The notes under the pieces are model-generated. The model worked only from the letters and a program-made list of their open reading frames with translations. It searched no databases and was not told the DNA's origin. A stretch of DNA of 64,000 bases from Bradyrhizobium glycinis (GTDB taxonomy: Bacteria > Pseudomonadota > Alphaproteobacteria > Rhizobiales > Xanthobacteraceae): contig NZ_JACCHQ010000006.1 of the NCBI RefSeq assembly GCF_016031655.1, forward strand, positions 184,515 through 248,514, in the 5' to 3' direction. Below are positions 53,374 to 61,946 of this stretch, piece after piece. The position numbers were made by a program, and so were the translations under genes. Position 1 is the stretch's first letter. Each line of letters begins with the position of its first letter.

Positions 53374-53571
53374 ATGCTGGACGTGCGGCTGGTGACAACT
53401 TCCCTGGCGCTGCTGGTTGCGCTGATGAGCGTCGCGCTGGCTAAGCCTGTCAAGGATCAGGCCGCAACTGTGGTTCAAAGCGCCACCGAAGCCCGCCCCA
53501 TCCGCGTCATCCTTCCGGCGCCGTGGGAGCCCACCAAGGGTCAGGCCGAGTCGGTGCAATCTTCAAAGTAG
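53374..53571 (+). CDS. 65-residue exported or membrane protein
   Basis: MLDVRLVTTSLALLVALMSV is a signal peptide or single span, followed by a short polar end. AGGAGG lies five bases before ATG 53374. Divergent from the gene at 53018. Confidence 0.6.
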   Translation: MLDVRLVTTSLALLVALMSVALAKPVKDQAATVVQSATEARPIRVILPAPWEPTKGQAESVQSSK

Positions 53572-53653
53572 GCATCGGGCTCGCGGCGATAGAGCAGCAC
53601 CTCGCAGCAGAGGCTCCACCACGAGCTCCGACACGACAAAGCACCGATACGAC

Positions 53654-53678
53654 AAAGGCCCCGCGATGCGGGGCCTTT
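53654..53678. terminator. Bidirectional terminator beside repeat copy 8
   Basis: AAAGGCCCCGC pairs with GCGGGGCCTTT around a three-base loop. Confidence 0.8.
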
Positions 53679-53711
53679 GATGTCGACGACCAGCCATCAC
53701 GCCGGCACGCG

Positions 53712-53752
53712 TCGATGGTGCCATCTTGCCAGTGTTTTGCCCGACGGGTCAA
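53712..53752 (-). repeat. 41-bp island repeat, copy 8
   Basis: TTGACC, CGTCGGGCAAAACA and CTGGCAAGATGG on the minus strand. Confidence 0.8.
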
Positions 53753-53852
53753 CTTTATCTCAAATGCTGCAAAGCGGATTGGGCGAAGTGAAATCTCTTC
53801 GCCTCATGCTGGGACATGTCGCCTGGATGGGGGCAAGCCGGAGATATCTCCA

Positions 53853-54038
53853 ATGTACTACGTCGCCGCTGCATTGCTGGTGCTGTCGGGACTGTTCTAT
53901 TCCGCGAGCCGTCATGAGCTCGGGCAATTCGGCGCGAACGTGTGCAGCTACGGCGGCACGTTCTGCGACAACCCGGTGGTTCTCTTCACCGGCGCGGCGC
54001 TGGCTGCGGCGTGGGGCATGTTCGTCAGCATCAAGTAA
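53853..54038 (+). CDS. 61-residue two-span membrane protein
   Basis: MYYVAAALLVLSGLFYSASR is a first span; a second (VLFTGAALAAAWGMFVSIK) closes the protein, with CSYGGTFCDNP between carrying two cysteines. GGAG lies eight bases before the ATG. Unknown function. Confidence 0.65.
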   Translation: MYYVAAALLVLSGLFYSASRHELGQFGANVCSYGGTFCDNPVVLFTGAALAAAWGMFVSIK

Positions 54039-54110
54039 CCGCTTTCTCCCGAGCATCTTTCGGTCCGCTGCGCGCAAAGCCTTGCGGGCGTTGGTGACGG
54101 CGAGAACTGC

Positions 54111-54151
54111 GGGATGATGGCACTCTAAACCTGTTTTGCCCGACGGCGCAA
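54111..54151 (-). repeat. 41-bp island repeat, copy 9, degenerate
   Basis: Only CGTCGGGCAAAACA is well kept, and TTGACA has become TTTGCG. No hairpin follows on its downstream side. It marks the right end of the repeat-bearing stretch. Confidence 0.6.
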
Positions 54152-54259
54152 ACTCACTGGGCATTTTCGAAAATAAGAAGCCGGCCCGCGCCGGCGGGAA
54201 CTTATGTTCCTCGATTCGCATTTGCTAAAGACGACGTCCGCACCCGTTCGAGCCCGTTC

Positions 54260-55546
54260 ATGAGCGAAAGCGCCATCACCCCGACGAAACCCGCGCCTTC
54301 GCTGCTGCAACGGCTGGGACCCGGCCTCGTCACCGGAGCGGCCGACGACGATCCGTCGGGCATCGCCACCTATTCGCAAGCCGGCGCGCAATTCGGCTAC
54401 GGTCTGTTGTGGACGGCGTTTCTGACCACGCCGTTCATGATTGCGATCCAGCTCGTCAGCGCGCAGATCGGCCGCGTCACCGGCAAGGGCCTCGCCGCCA
54501 ACGTCATGCGCGTCGCGCCGCGCTGGGCGGTGCTGGCGCTTGTCTTCATGCTGGTCGCCGCGAACACGTTCAACATCGCGGCCGATATCGCCGCGATGGC
54601 GGAGGCGCTCTCCCTTGTTATCGGCGGCCTCAACCACGAGCACGCGCTGATCTTCGCGGCCGGCTCGACCCTGCTGCAGGTGTTCGTACCCTATCGCCGC
54701 TATTCGCCGGTGCTGAAATTCCTCACGCTGGCGCTGTTCGCCTATGTCGCCACCGCCTTCACGGTGCAGATTCCCTGGAGCACGGCGCTGCTCGCCGCGG
54801 TCTGGCCGAAGGCGAACGTCAGCGCAGACTATCTCCTGATGGTCGTGGCCGTGCTCGGCACCACCATCAGCCCCTATCTGTTCTTCTGGCAGGCCTCGCA
54901 GGAGGTCGAGGAGATGAACCAGGGCGAGCGCGACAAGCCGCTTCGCCAGCTCAACCGCGGCGGACGCCACGAGCTCGACCGCATCAAGACGGACACCATC
55001 TCCGGCATGCTGCTCTCGAACGGCATCGCCTTCTTCATCATCCTGACCACTGCATCGGTTCTGCACGCCAACGGCGTCACCAATATCGGCTCGGCGACGG
55101 AGGCGGCCGAAGCGCTGCGGCCGCTCGCCGGCGATTTCACCTTCGCCCTGTTTGCGACCGGCATCATCGGCACGGGCCTGCTCGCGATTCCCGTGCTGGC
55201 CGGCTCGGCGGCCTACGGCGTTGCCGAAATCTTCGGCTGGCGCGCCACGCTGGAGGCCAAGCCGGACGAAGCGGCCGGCTTCTACACCATCATCGCCGCG
55301 GCAACCCTGATCGGCTTCGGCCTCGGCTTCACCGGCATCGACTCGATCCGCATGCTGGTGTGGAGCGCGGTGCTCAACGGCATCGTCGCCGTCCCCATTA
55401 TGGCGATGATGATGCTGATCGTCTCGAACCGGACCATCATGGGCCGCTTCAGGGCCCGCTCCTGGCTGATTGCGCTGGGCTGGCTCGGCACCGCACTGAT
55501 GGCGCTCGCCGTTCTCGCCTTGCTCGGCTCGTCGGTGATCGGCTGA
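54260..55546 (+). CDS. NRAMP family metal transporter with altered metal-site motifs
   Basis: This 428-residue protein has about 11 spans and the NRAMP layout. The first-helix motif is Asp31-Pro-Ser-Gly34 in place of DPGN, and the sixth-helix motif is Ser204-Pro-Tyr206 in place of MPH. Loss of the metal-binding methionine and asparagine suggests a specificity other than manganese or iron, as in magnesium-transporting NRAMP relatives. No strong ribosome-binding site precedes ATG 54260. Confidence 0.8.
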   Translation: MSESAITPTKPAPSLLQRLGPGLVTGAADDDPSGIATYSQAGAQFGYGLLWTAFLTTPFMIAIQLVSAQIGRVTGKGLAANVMRVAPRWAVLALVFMLVAANTFNIAADIAAMAEALSLVIGGLNHEHALIFAAGSTLLQVFVPYRRYSPVLKFLTLALFAYVATAFTVQIPWSTALLAAVWPKANVSADYLLMVVAVLGTTISPYLFFWQASQEVEEMNQGERDKPLRQLNRGGRHELDRIKTDTISGMLLSNGIAFFIILTTASVLHANGVTNIGSATEAAEALRPLAGDFTFALFATGIIGTGLLAIPVLAGSAAYGVAEIFGWRATLEAKPDEAAGFYTIIAAATLIGFGLGFTGIDSIRMLVWSAVLNGIVAVPIMAMMMLIVSNRTIMGRFRARSWLIALGWLGTALMALAVLALLGSSVIG

Positions 55547-55684
55547 CGCGAGGCCTGCTTCGGACGCGCTGCCGCGCCGCATCCCTGCATCTTCCCGCCG
55601 CCCTCCGCTTGGCTTAACAATGCGGTCCGGGCCCGGCTTAAGATCGGGCGACAAGAAAAGCCCGGCCGGGTGACAGGGAGCGAC

Positions 55685-56899
55685 ATGACCAAATCTTCAA
55701 AAGCAACAAGCCTCGAGATCCTCGCCTGCGATGCCGGCTGGAGAAACTATCATTTCGTCAAGCTGACGACCGAGGACGGCGTCGTCGGCTGGAGCGAATT
55801 CGACGAAGGCTTTGGCTCACCTGGCGTCGAGGCGGCGATCCAGCGCCTCTCGGCACGGGTCATCGGGCAGAACGTCTTCCAGCACGAGCGCATCTTTGCC
55901 GAATTGTTCGCGGCGACGCGTCCTGCGGCCGGCGGCGTGGTGGCGCAAGCGTTAGGAGCGATCGAGAATGCGCTGCTCGATGCCAAGGCGAAATCGCTCG
56001 GCATTCCCTGCTATGAGCTGCTCGGCGGCAAGATCCGCGATCGTGTCAGGGTGTACTGGTCGCATTGCGCCACGTGGCGCATCAACCACCCGTCCTGGTA
56101 CAAGCCGGCGATCGAAACTCTCGACGGCGTCAAGGCGATGGGACGCGAGGTGCGCGAGAAGAAGTTCACCGCGCTCAAGACCAACATCTTCTCCTACGAC
56201 GGGGGCAAGCCGACCGGCTGGCGCCCCGGCTTCGGCTCGCCCTTCGCGCCCGAGATCAACGTCGACCGCAAGATCCTGCGCGACCTGCACATGCATCTGG
56301 AAGCGATCCGCGACGGTGCCGGCCCCGAAGTCGACATTCTGCTCGACTGCAATTTCAACGCCAAGACCGAAGGATACTTGAAGATCCTGCGCACCATTGC
56401 CGACCTCGACATGTTCTGGGTCGAGATCGACAGCTTCAACCCGGAAGCGCTCGGCTATATTCGCAAGCAGAGCCCGCACCCGATCTCATCCTGCGAGACG
56501 CTGCTCTCCTTGCGCGAATTCCTGCCCTATTTCCACGCGCAGGCTATGGACGTCGCGATCATCGACACGCCCTGGAACGGCGTCTGGCAGTCGATGAAGA
56601 TCGCCGCGGCGGCCGAAGCCTTCGAGGTCAACGTCGCCCCGCACAATTTCTACGGCCATCTCTGCTCGATGATGAACGCGCATTTTTGCGCCGCGGTGCC
56701 GAACCTGCGCATCATGGAGATCGACATCGATCGCCTGTCCTGGGACCGCGAGCTGTTCACGCACGAGCCGGAGATCGAGAACGGCCATCTCATCATTCCG
56801 AACCGGCCTGGCTGGGGCACCGAGCCGAACGAGGAAGCCTTGCGGGCCCATCCGCCGAAGACGAGTGGCGGCCTCCTCAACTACGGTCGCAAGAGCTGA
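55685..56899 (+). CDS. Mandelate racemase/muconate lactonizing enzyme family protein
   Basis: This 404-residue enolase-superfamily enzyme has a capping domain and barrel with metal ligands in LLDCNFNAK, VEIDSF and SSCETLLSLREF. Family members abstract a proton next to a carboxylate in sugar acid or dipeptide pathways. GGGAG lies close to ATG 55685. It stands alone; its substrate is not evident. Confidence 0.85.
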   Translation: MTKSSKATSLEILACDAGWRNYHFVKLTTEDGVVGWSEFDEGFGSPGVEAAIQRLSARVIGQNVFQHERIFAELFAATRPAAGGVVAQALGAIENALLDAKAKSLGIPCYELLGGKIRDRVRVYWSHCATWRINHPSWYKPAIETLDGVKAMGREVREKKFTALKTNIFSYDGGKPTGWRPGFGSPFAPEINVDRKILRDLHMHLEAIRDGAGPEVDILLDCNFNAKTEGYLKILRTIADLDMFWVEIDSFNPEALGYIRKQSPHPISSCETLLSLREFLPYFHAQAMDVAIIDTPWNGVWQSMKIAAAAEAFEVNVAPHNFYGHLCSMMNAHFCAAVPNLRIMEIDIDRLSWDRELFTHEPEIENGHLIIPNRPGWGTEPNEEALRAHPPKTSGGLLNYGRKS

Positions 56900-56918
56900 G
56901 AAGCTAGAGCACGATCCG

Positions 56919-56961
56919 CTAAAGTGCGATGACGGTTCATCCTAATCGCATCGCGCTTTAG
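56919..56961. repeat. Inverted repeat between convergent genes
   Basis: CTAAAGTGCGATG (56919-56931) and CATCGCGCTTTAG (56949-56961) are inverted with one mismatch. It lies at the 3' ends of two convergent genes and may act as a shared terminator. Confidence 0.5.
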
Positions 56962-57236
56962 GGCGTCACGGGATTGACGGTCGGAGAGGTCTTCGGCCGC
57001 TGCGGCTCGATCGGCGATTTCGGATTGGTCGGGAGCACCAGGGCGCCGGCGGCCCGTGCCGCTTCGCCCGTGGTCGCATACATCGCGACATGGGCCGGCT
57101 GTGTCTTGGCCCGGCTCCACGGGCCGTGGTCGACGATCAGCATGGCCGCAATCGTCACGCCCGCCACGATCAAAGCGACCACGCCGGGATGGCGGAGCGC
57201 GTGGGAGATGGAATACGCGAAGTGACCATTTGTCAT
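56958..57236 (-). CDS. 92-residue single-span membrane protein
   Basis: MTNGHFAYSISHALRHPGVV leads to a span (VALIVAGVTIAAMLIVDH) and a polar, proline-rich end. The ATG at 57236 lacks a clear ribosome-binding site. No family recognised. Confidence 0.55.
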   Translation of the reverse strand: MTNGHFAYSISHALRHPGVVALIVAGVTIAAMLIVDHGPWSRAKTQPAHVAMYATTGEAARAAGALVLPTNPKSPIEPQRPKTSPTVNPVTP

Positions 57237-57402
57237 CGAGGGATCCGCAATTCTCCTATCGCAGGTTAACCCACTCGAGCCCACCCCGGTTCCGCGCTTC
57301 CCACGAGCAGGTTCCAAGCCTGCGGGGCGCGCCCCAAGCCTTCAGCCGAGTTCCATCGCACGATTTCTCGACCAGCGCGCTTCAGAGTTTGAATGCGCCG
57401 CG

Positions 57403-58380
57403 TCACTCGCCCGGCGCGATGGCATTGCTCGGCGTCGGCCGGTCGGTGATCTGCTGACCGAACAGGCTGCCGATCAGCTCGACCGCCGTGCGCGCGGTCC
57501 GGCCGCGTTCGTCCAGGAACGGATTGAGCTCGACGATGTCGACCGATCCGACGACGCCGGAATCGTGCAGCAGCTCCATGATCAGGTGCGCCTCGCGATA
57601 CGTGGCACCACCCGGCACGGTGGTGCCGACGCCCGGCGCCACGCAGGGATCGAGGAAATCGACGTCGAAGCTGACATGCAGCACGCCATTCCTCGCCTTG
57701 ACCCGTTCGATGACGCGGCGGATCAGGACGGCGACGCCGAACTCGTCGATCTGGCGCATGTCGACGATCCTGATCCGGCGCGAGCGCATCAGCTCCTTCT
57801 CGAGCTTGTCGATCGAACGCGCGCCGAACAGGTCGAGTTTGTCCGGGAGAATCGAGGCGCGTGGGTCCTCGCCGAGCAGGCCGTCGAGCCCGGGCTCGCC
57901 ACACAAGAACGCGGCCGACATGCCGTGCATGTTCGCGGTGATCGTCGTCTCGGGCGTGTTGTAGTCGGCATGAGCGTCGAGCCACAGCACGAACAGGTCG
58001 CGACCACGCTCCTGCCAATGCCGCGCCATGGCATTGACCGACCCCATTGACAGCGTGTGATCGCCCCCGAGAAAGATCGGCAGCGCACCTGATGTCGCGA
58101 TCTCATAGCCTCGGCGGCTGAGGACGCGGGTCCAGCGCTGGATTTCGCGGTAGTGATTGGCCTTTTCGGGCGGCCTGTCGGTGAGGTCCCCGACCTCGGC
58201 TACGGACAGATCGCCATAATCGACGACCTCGAAATCAAGGCTTTCGAGCAACGTCGCAAGGCCGGCGGTGCGCAGCGCCGCAGGTCCCATCAAGGTGCCG
58301 CGTTGCGAAGCCCCCATGTCGATGGGAGCGCCGAGCAAGGCGATTCGCCGGGGTCGATCCGTCATGGTCCGGTCGGTCAC
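57403..58380 (-). CDS. rocF: Arginase
   Basis: This 325-residue ureohydrolase has the manganese ligand motifs GGDHTLSMGS (about residue 105), WLDAHADYNTP (about 135) and SFDVDFLDP (about 235). It would split arginine into ornithine and urea. The GTG start at 58380 has AGGAG six bases upstream. Arginase is more likely than agmatinase from the overall pattern. It is not in an operon here. Confidence 0.85.
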   Translation of the reverse strand: MTDRTMTDRPRRIALLGAPIDMGASQRGTLMGPAALRTAGLATLLESLDFEVVDYGDLSVAEVGDLTDRPPEKANHYREIQRWTRVLSRRGYEIATSGALPIFLGGDHTLSMGSVNAMARHWQERGRDLFVLWLDAHADYNTPETTITANMHGMSAAFLCGEPGLDGLLGEDPRASILPDKLDLFGARSIDKLEKELMRSRRIRIVDMRQIDEFGVAVLIRRVIERVKARNGVLHVSFDVDFLDPCVAPGVGTTVPGGATYREAHLIMELLHDSGVVGSVDIVELNPFLDERGRTARTAVELIGSLFGQQITDRPTPSNAIAPGE

Positions 58381-58541
58381 GGCTGTCTCCTGACGTCAGC
58401 AAGGTTCACCCAGCCTAACAGAGATTCGCACCCGTCGTTTCCCGGAGAGCTTGCACCCGGCCGGCACATCATCCGGAACAAAATTCCCTGCGCTGAATTG
58501 CTGATCCAAGGCCGGCACCCGCCGTCAATCACGGCGCCTGT

Positions 58542-58607
58542 CGCGGATAGCCAAAGGTCATGAGAACCCGCTGTTCAAAACGAGCGCTCGCGCGGATAGC
58601 CAAAGGT
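58542..58607. repeat. Direct repeat of 17 bp
   Basis: CGCGGATAGCCAAAGGT occurs at 58542-58558 and again at 58591-58607. The pair is 49 bases apart and upstream of the small protein at 58643. Confidence 0.7.
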
Positions 58608-58642
58608 GCCGGCTTCCATCAACACGCCTGGAGGTCGCGCCC

Positions 58643-58903
58643 TTGAGCACGGAGATACCGGAATCCACGTCCCAACCCGGCATGGCCGAGCGTGCCATCG
58701 ATACGGCCGCGGACGTCTCCCGTACCATCGGGGAAGTCGCCGGAGGCCTGCACGCAGCGGTCGACCGTCTGACCTCCGCAGTCGAGGAATCGCGCAAGCC
58801 CGGCGGGGCACTCGCGACGGTTTCCGCGATCACGCGCGAAGCACCGCTTGCGAGCCTGTTCGTCGCCTTCCTGTTTGGCGTCGCGGTCGCGCGCCGGCGG
58901 TAG
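58643..58903 (+). CDS. 86-residue DUF883-like membrane-anchored protein
   Basis: The protein has an amphipathic helical body and a C-terminal span ASLFVAFLFGVAVARRR, as in the DUF883-type group of the 7.7-kb remnant. The start is a TTG with GGAGG eight bases upstream. Likely stress-related and membrane-attached. Confidence 0.65.
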   Translation: MSTEIPESTSQPGMAERAIDTAADVSRTIGEVAGGLHAAVDRLTSAVEESRKPGGALATVSAITREAPLASLFVAFLFGVAVARRR

Positions 58904-59175
58904 CGACGTTCGGCAACCGCCGCTCTCGGTGAGAACGTCCTCCATCGGGACGCACCGGGCTCGCGACTGCCGGGCGGAAGGAAAAACGGCCCGCCCGGAG
59001 GACCGCCTCAGTGCTCCTAAGTAGTCAGTGGCGGCGAGAAAGCGGACGTGCCATTTCGCGACAGCAGAAATTCTCCGGCTTCCGGAAGAAACCGATCGCA
59101 CATTGCCAAGTTTTCCCGAAGTAGAACCGCGACCCACATTCCGGGTTGATCGGCGTCCGCATTTTGGAGTTATCA

Positions 59176-60267
59176 ATGAACAAGCGTTTATTCTTGGCCA
59201 CGACCGCTGCAGTCGCGATCGCGACGTCGGCTTTCGCACAGTCCTCTCCGAGCACGTCGAGCTCCAATCCTTCGGCAACGCAACGCCAGCAGGATTCCAC
59301 CTCGACGGCGCCGTCGTCCTCGACGTCGATCCCGTCCTCCAATTCGCCTTCGGGGTCCGCACAGACCAATCCGTCGACGAACTCGGCCCAGACCCAGTCT
59401 GCGCCGTCGTCCAATGCCGGTACCGGGACCAACACCACGCAGGCGCCGGCTGCGAACAATTCGGCGAACCAGGCCCAGACCAATCAGCCGTCCAACCAGA
59501 GCACGGCGCCTTCCAACCAGGCGCAGACGAATCCGCCTTCGAACACGAACAACCAGACGCAGAGCGCCAACCCGCCGTCCTCAAGCACCAACCAGGCGCA
59601 ATCGCCGTCGGGTAGCGGATCGACCAACACCGCCCAGCAGCCCACCACTCAGCAGAACACGGCAGATCGTTCGTCGAACACCAACGTGAACGCAGCCGTG
59701 AACATCAACGACCAGCAGCGGGCCCGCATCAGCGCGTCGATTTCGCACCTGAACGTCCAGCCGCTCACGAACGTGAACTTCTCCCTGTCGGTGGGTACGG
59801 TCGTCCCGCGCGATGTCCGCCTGCAGCCCCTGCCGGCCGAGGTGGTCGAGATCGTGCCGCAGTACCGCGGCTACAACTTCGTGCTGGTGAAGGACGAGAT
59901 CGTGATCGTGGAGCCGTCGACCTACAAGGTCGTGACGGTCCTGCCCTATTCCGGCCGTTCGACGGCCGCCGCGCCGGCACGCGCGGAGCAGCGCAAGGCG
60001 ACGTTCACCGACCGCGATCGGGAAGTCGTTCGCAAGCACGCCAAGGCGCGCCCGGTCGAACGCGAGAAGCGGGTGACCACCGGCAGCTCGGTCCGGACCG
60101 AGATCCGCACCGGCGAGCGCGTCCCCGAGGGCGTGGAGATCGAGGCTTTCCCCGAGGAGGTCTATCGCGAAGCCCCGGCACTGCGTGAATACCGGTACAT
60201 CAACCGCGACAGCCGCACCTACATCGTCGCACCGGGCGATCGTCGCATCATCGAAGAGATTGATTGA
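59176..60267 (+). CDS. Secreted DUF1236 protein with long low-complexity region
   Basis: This 363-residue protein has a signal peptide (cleaved after AFAQ near residue 22), a 140-residue region rich in Ser, Thr, Asn, Gln and Pro, and two DUF1236-type repeats, the last ending PEEVYREAPALREYRYINRD. GGAG lies six bases before ATG 59176. It is probably periplasmic or cell-surface; the function of DUF1236 is unknown. Confidence 0.8.
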   Translation: MNKRLFLATTAAVAIATSAFAQSSPSTSSSNPSATQRQQDSTSTAPSSSTSIPSSNSPSGSAQTNPSTNSAQTQSAPSSNAGTGTNTTQAPAANNSANQAQTNQPSNQSTAPSNQAQTNPPSNTNNQTQSANPPSSSTNQAQSPSGSGSTNTAQQPTTQQNTADRSSNTNVNAAVNINDQQRARISASISHLNVQPLTNVNFSLSVGTVVPRDVRLQPLPAEVVEIVPQYRGYNFVLVKDEIVIVEPSTYKVVTVLPYSGRSTAAAPARAEQRKATFTDRDREVVRKHAKARPVEREKRVTTGSSVRTEIRTGERVPEGVEIEAFPEEVYREAPALREYRYINRDSRTYIVAPGDRRIIEEID

Positions 60268-60290
60268 GTTCACATCGAGGAGAAACGACC

Positions 60291-60608
60291 ATGAAGACAA
60301 TCGTACTTGGTGCCGTGGCCGCGGCGTTGCTGGGATCGGCGGCAGTCGCCGCTCCGCTCAATCCGACCGCCATCGGTTCGACGGAAGCCTCCGCCATCGA
60401 CCAGGTCCGTCTGGTCTGCAACGAATATGGACGTTGCTACCGTACCCGCGGACCTCGCTACGTTCAGCGTTACTATGATGCCGATGACGGATACGTGGTG
60501 CGCCGCAGCTACGGCTACTATGGGGCGCCGGGCTATTACGACCGCGGCTACGGCTACTACGGCGGTGGCCCGAGCATCGGCTTCAGCTTCGGCACCCGGA
60601 GCTGGTGA
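60291..60608 (+). CDS. 105-residue exported Tyr/Gly-rich protein
   Basis: A signal peptide (ending AAVAAP near 22) is followed by LVCNEYGRCYRTRGPRYVQR and a tail rich in Tyr and Gly. Two cysteines could pair. GAGGAG lies eight bases before ATG 60291. It follows the DUF1236 gene by 23 bases and is probably cotranscribed with it. Confidence 0.7.
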   Translation: MKTIVLGAVAAALLGSAAVAAPLNPTAIGSTEASAIDQVRLVCNEYGRCYRTRGPRYVQRYYDADDGYVVRRSYGYYGAPGYYDRGYGYYGGGPSIGFSFGTRSW

Positions 60609-60615
60609 ACGAGGA

Positions 60616-60642
60616 AAGGGCCGCTCACAGAGCGGCCCTTTC
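60616..60642. terminator. Terminator after the Tyr/Gly-rich protein
   Basis: AAAGGGCCGCTC pairs with GAGCGGCCCTTT around a three-base loop. Confidence 0.8.
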
Positions 60643-60665
60643 GACAATTCCGTCAAGGTGATCTG

Positions 60666-60836
60666 ATGTCTGCTGTTGCGAAGCTCCTGGCTCAGAAGGA
60701 GCAGTTGCTGGCGCGGCTCGAGAGCGATCCCGGCTCGAACGAGAGCGCCGAAATCCAAGCGCTCCTCGCCAAGATCGAGACCGCGCTGAAGCTGCTTGGC
60801 GGCCACGATTCAGCGACTTCGGGAGCAGACGAATAG
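60666..60836 (+). CDS. 56-residue coiled helical protein
   Basis: MSAVAKLLAQKEQLLARLES and IQALLAKIETALKLLGGHDS are two leucine-rich helices suited to a coiled coil. AAGGTG lies upstream of ATG 60666. It lies just after a terminator, so it may be read by leak-through or its own promoter. No family recognised. Confidence 0.55.
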   Translation: MSAVAKLLAQKEQLLARLESDPGSNESAEIQALLAKIETALKLLGGHDSATSGADE

Positions 60837-61017
60837 CTCGTCGGGCCAACGTTCATCGAAGCATTCGTTTTACGGCGCTTCTGGCGAATGAAGGCCCCAA
60901 CTCGGGGGCTGAGGGCTTTGAGCTGGGGCTAGTTCGGGGTCGCCCCTCGGGGCAGGGGCTCCAGGAAAACTTGGCATTCGCGCTAACGTTCCTCCGGGGC
61001 CGTGCGCGCCGACTTCA

Positions 61018-61611
61018 CTAGCCGGGGACGGTGCCGCTCTCTCTACGCTCGAAATTGAAGCACAGAAGATCGATTTCGGATGCGCCGACATTTGCACGAA
61101 AGAATCTGCACGTATATTCAGCCCGCCTTGTGCTCGCAGGGCTGGAGGCCGCCTCACTTAGGAAGATGCACTTTCTGCAAACATCCGCATGGTGACGATC
61201 CCGGCGCGCGTCGAGTTGCTCCAATATTTGGCGAAGCGAATCTCGAAAGTTGTTTGCGCCACGTTCAAGCGCAGCAATGGCGTGAACGAGCTGTGTGATA
61301 GGGTCGCTCAGGAGCAGTTTTTCTCCTCGCGGAGTTACATCGAGAATTACCGAGCGCTTGTCTTGATCAGAATTTCGGCGCTGAAGGTAGCCCTTGTCTT
61401 CGAGACGCTTGACTGTCTGAGAAGCGGTAGCACGAGTTGTGCCGACAAACTGGGCTAATGCGGAAGGTGTCCGCGAGAATCTGTTTGCACGCGCGAGAAA
61501 GCGCAGCGCCATCCACTCTCGATCACGCAATCCGTTGAAAGCATCGTCAAACTGCCAACTGCCCGCGGCTTGAATTAACAGGTCGACTGCTTCCTGTGCT
61601 GCCGTGATCAT
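61018..61611 (-). CDS. MarR-type regulator with a four-cysteine C-terminal tail
   Basis: This 197-residue protein has a MarR winged helix (about 30-115, SALAQFVGTTRATASQTVKR) followed by a tail with Cys145, Cys148, Cys168 and Cys184. The spacing C-x2-C-x19-C-x15-C could bind zinc or an iron-sulfur cluster. GAGG precedes ATG 61611. No operon partner on the same strand. Confidence 0.75.
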   Translation of the reverse strand: MITAAQEAVDLLIQAAGSWQFDDAFNGLRDREWMALRFLARANRFSRTPSALAQFVGTTRATASQTVKRLEDKGYLQRRNSDQDKRSVILDVTPRGEKLLLSDPITQLVHAIAALERGANNFRDSLRQILEQLDARRDRHHADVCRKCIFLSEAASSPASTRRAEYTCRFFRANVGASEIDLLCFNFERRESGTVPG

Positions 61612-61946
61612 CCTCGTCCTCGCGTATGCTCTGGCAATACACCGATCAGAGCCAGCAGCGCACGAAGAAAACGAAATCTACATACGAAGGTTTACAATCA
61701 GCACTTGTGCGGCCACGTTGACGATCATCTGCAATAGGCCATCGCTTACATGAAGCTGACGGGGGTTACCGCCTACGGCGCGGCAGTTCAGCCATGGCAC
61801 CCCTGGCTGACCGTCGCTCGGTGCGTCCCGAAGTCGGTGACCTGAATAGGACCATGCCGGCCTTCCAATGCAGCCTTTGACCCTTTGCGGACATATCGAA
61901 ATCAAAACAGACCGAAACGGCCGAGACGAGAAGCACTGCGGCTCAG
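61612..61946. other. Gap upstream of the MarR gene
   Basis: No gene or strong regulatory repeat seen in these 335 bases, apart from probable promoter sequence near the MarR start. Confidence 0.4.

Noticed and set aside
43568..54151. Integron cassette array with attC sites
   Set aside because: The repeats lack the RYYYAAC/GTTRRRY core sites and foldable attC structure, genes lie on both strands, and no integrase is present.
43568..54151. CRISPR array
   Set aside because: Spacing between copies is hundreds to thousands of bases, copies contain mismatches, and there are no cas genes.
54125..55654. A 509-residue minus-strand frame opposite the NRAMP gene
   Set aside because: Rich in Arg, Gly, Asp and His as expected from the complement of a membrane protein gene; the plus-strand gene is clear.
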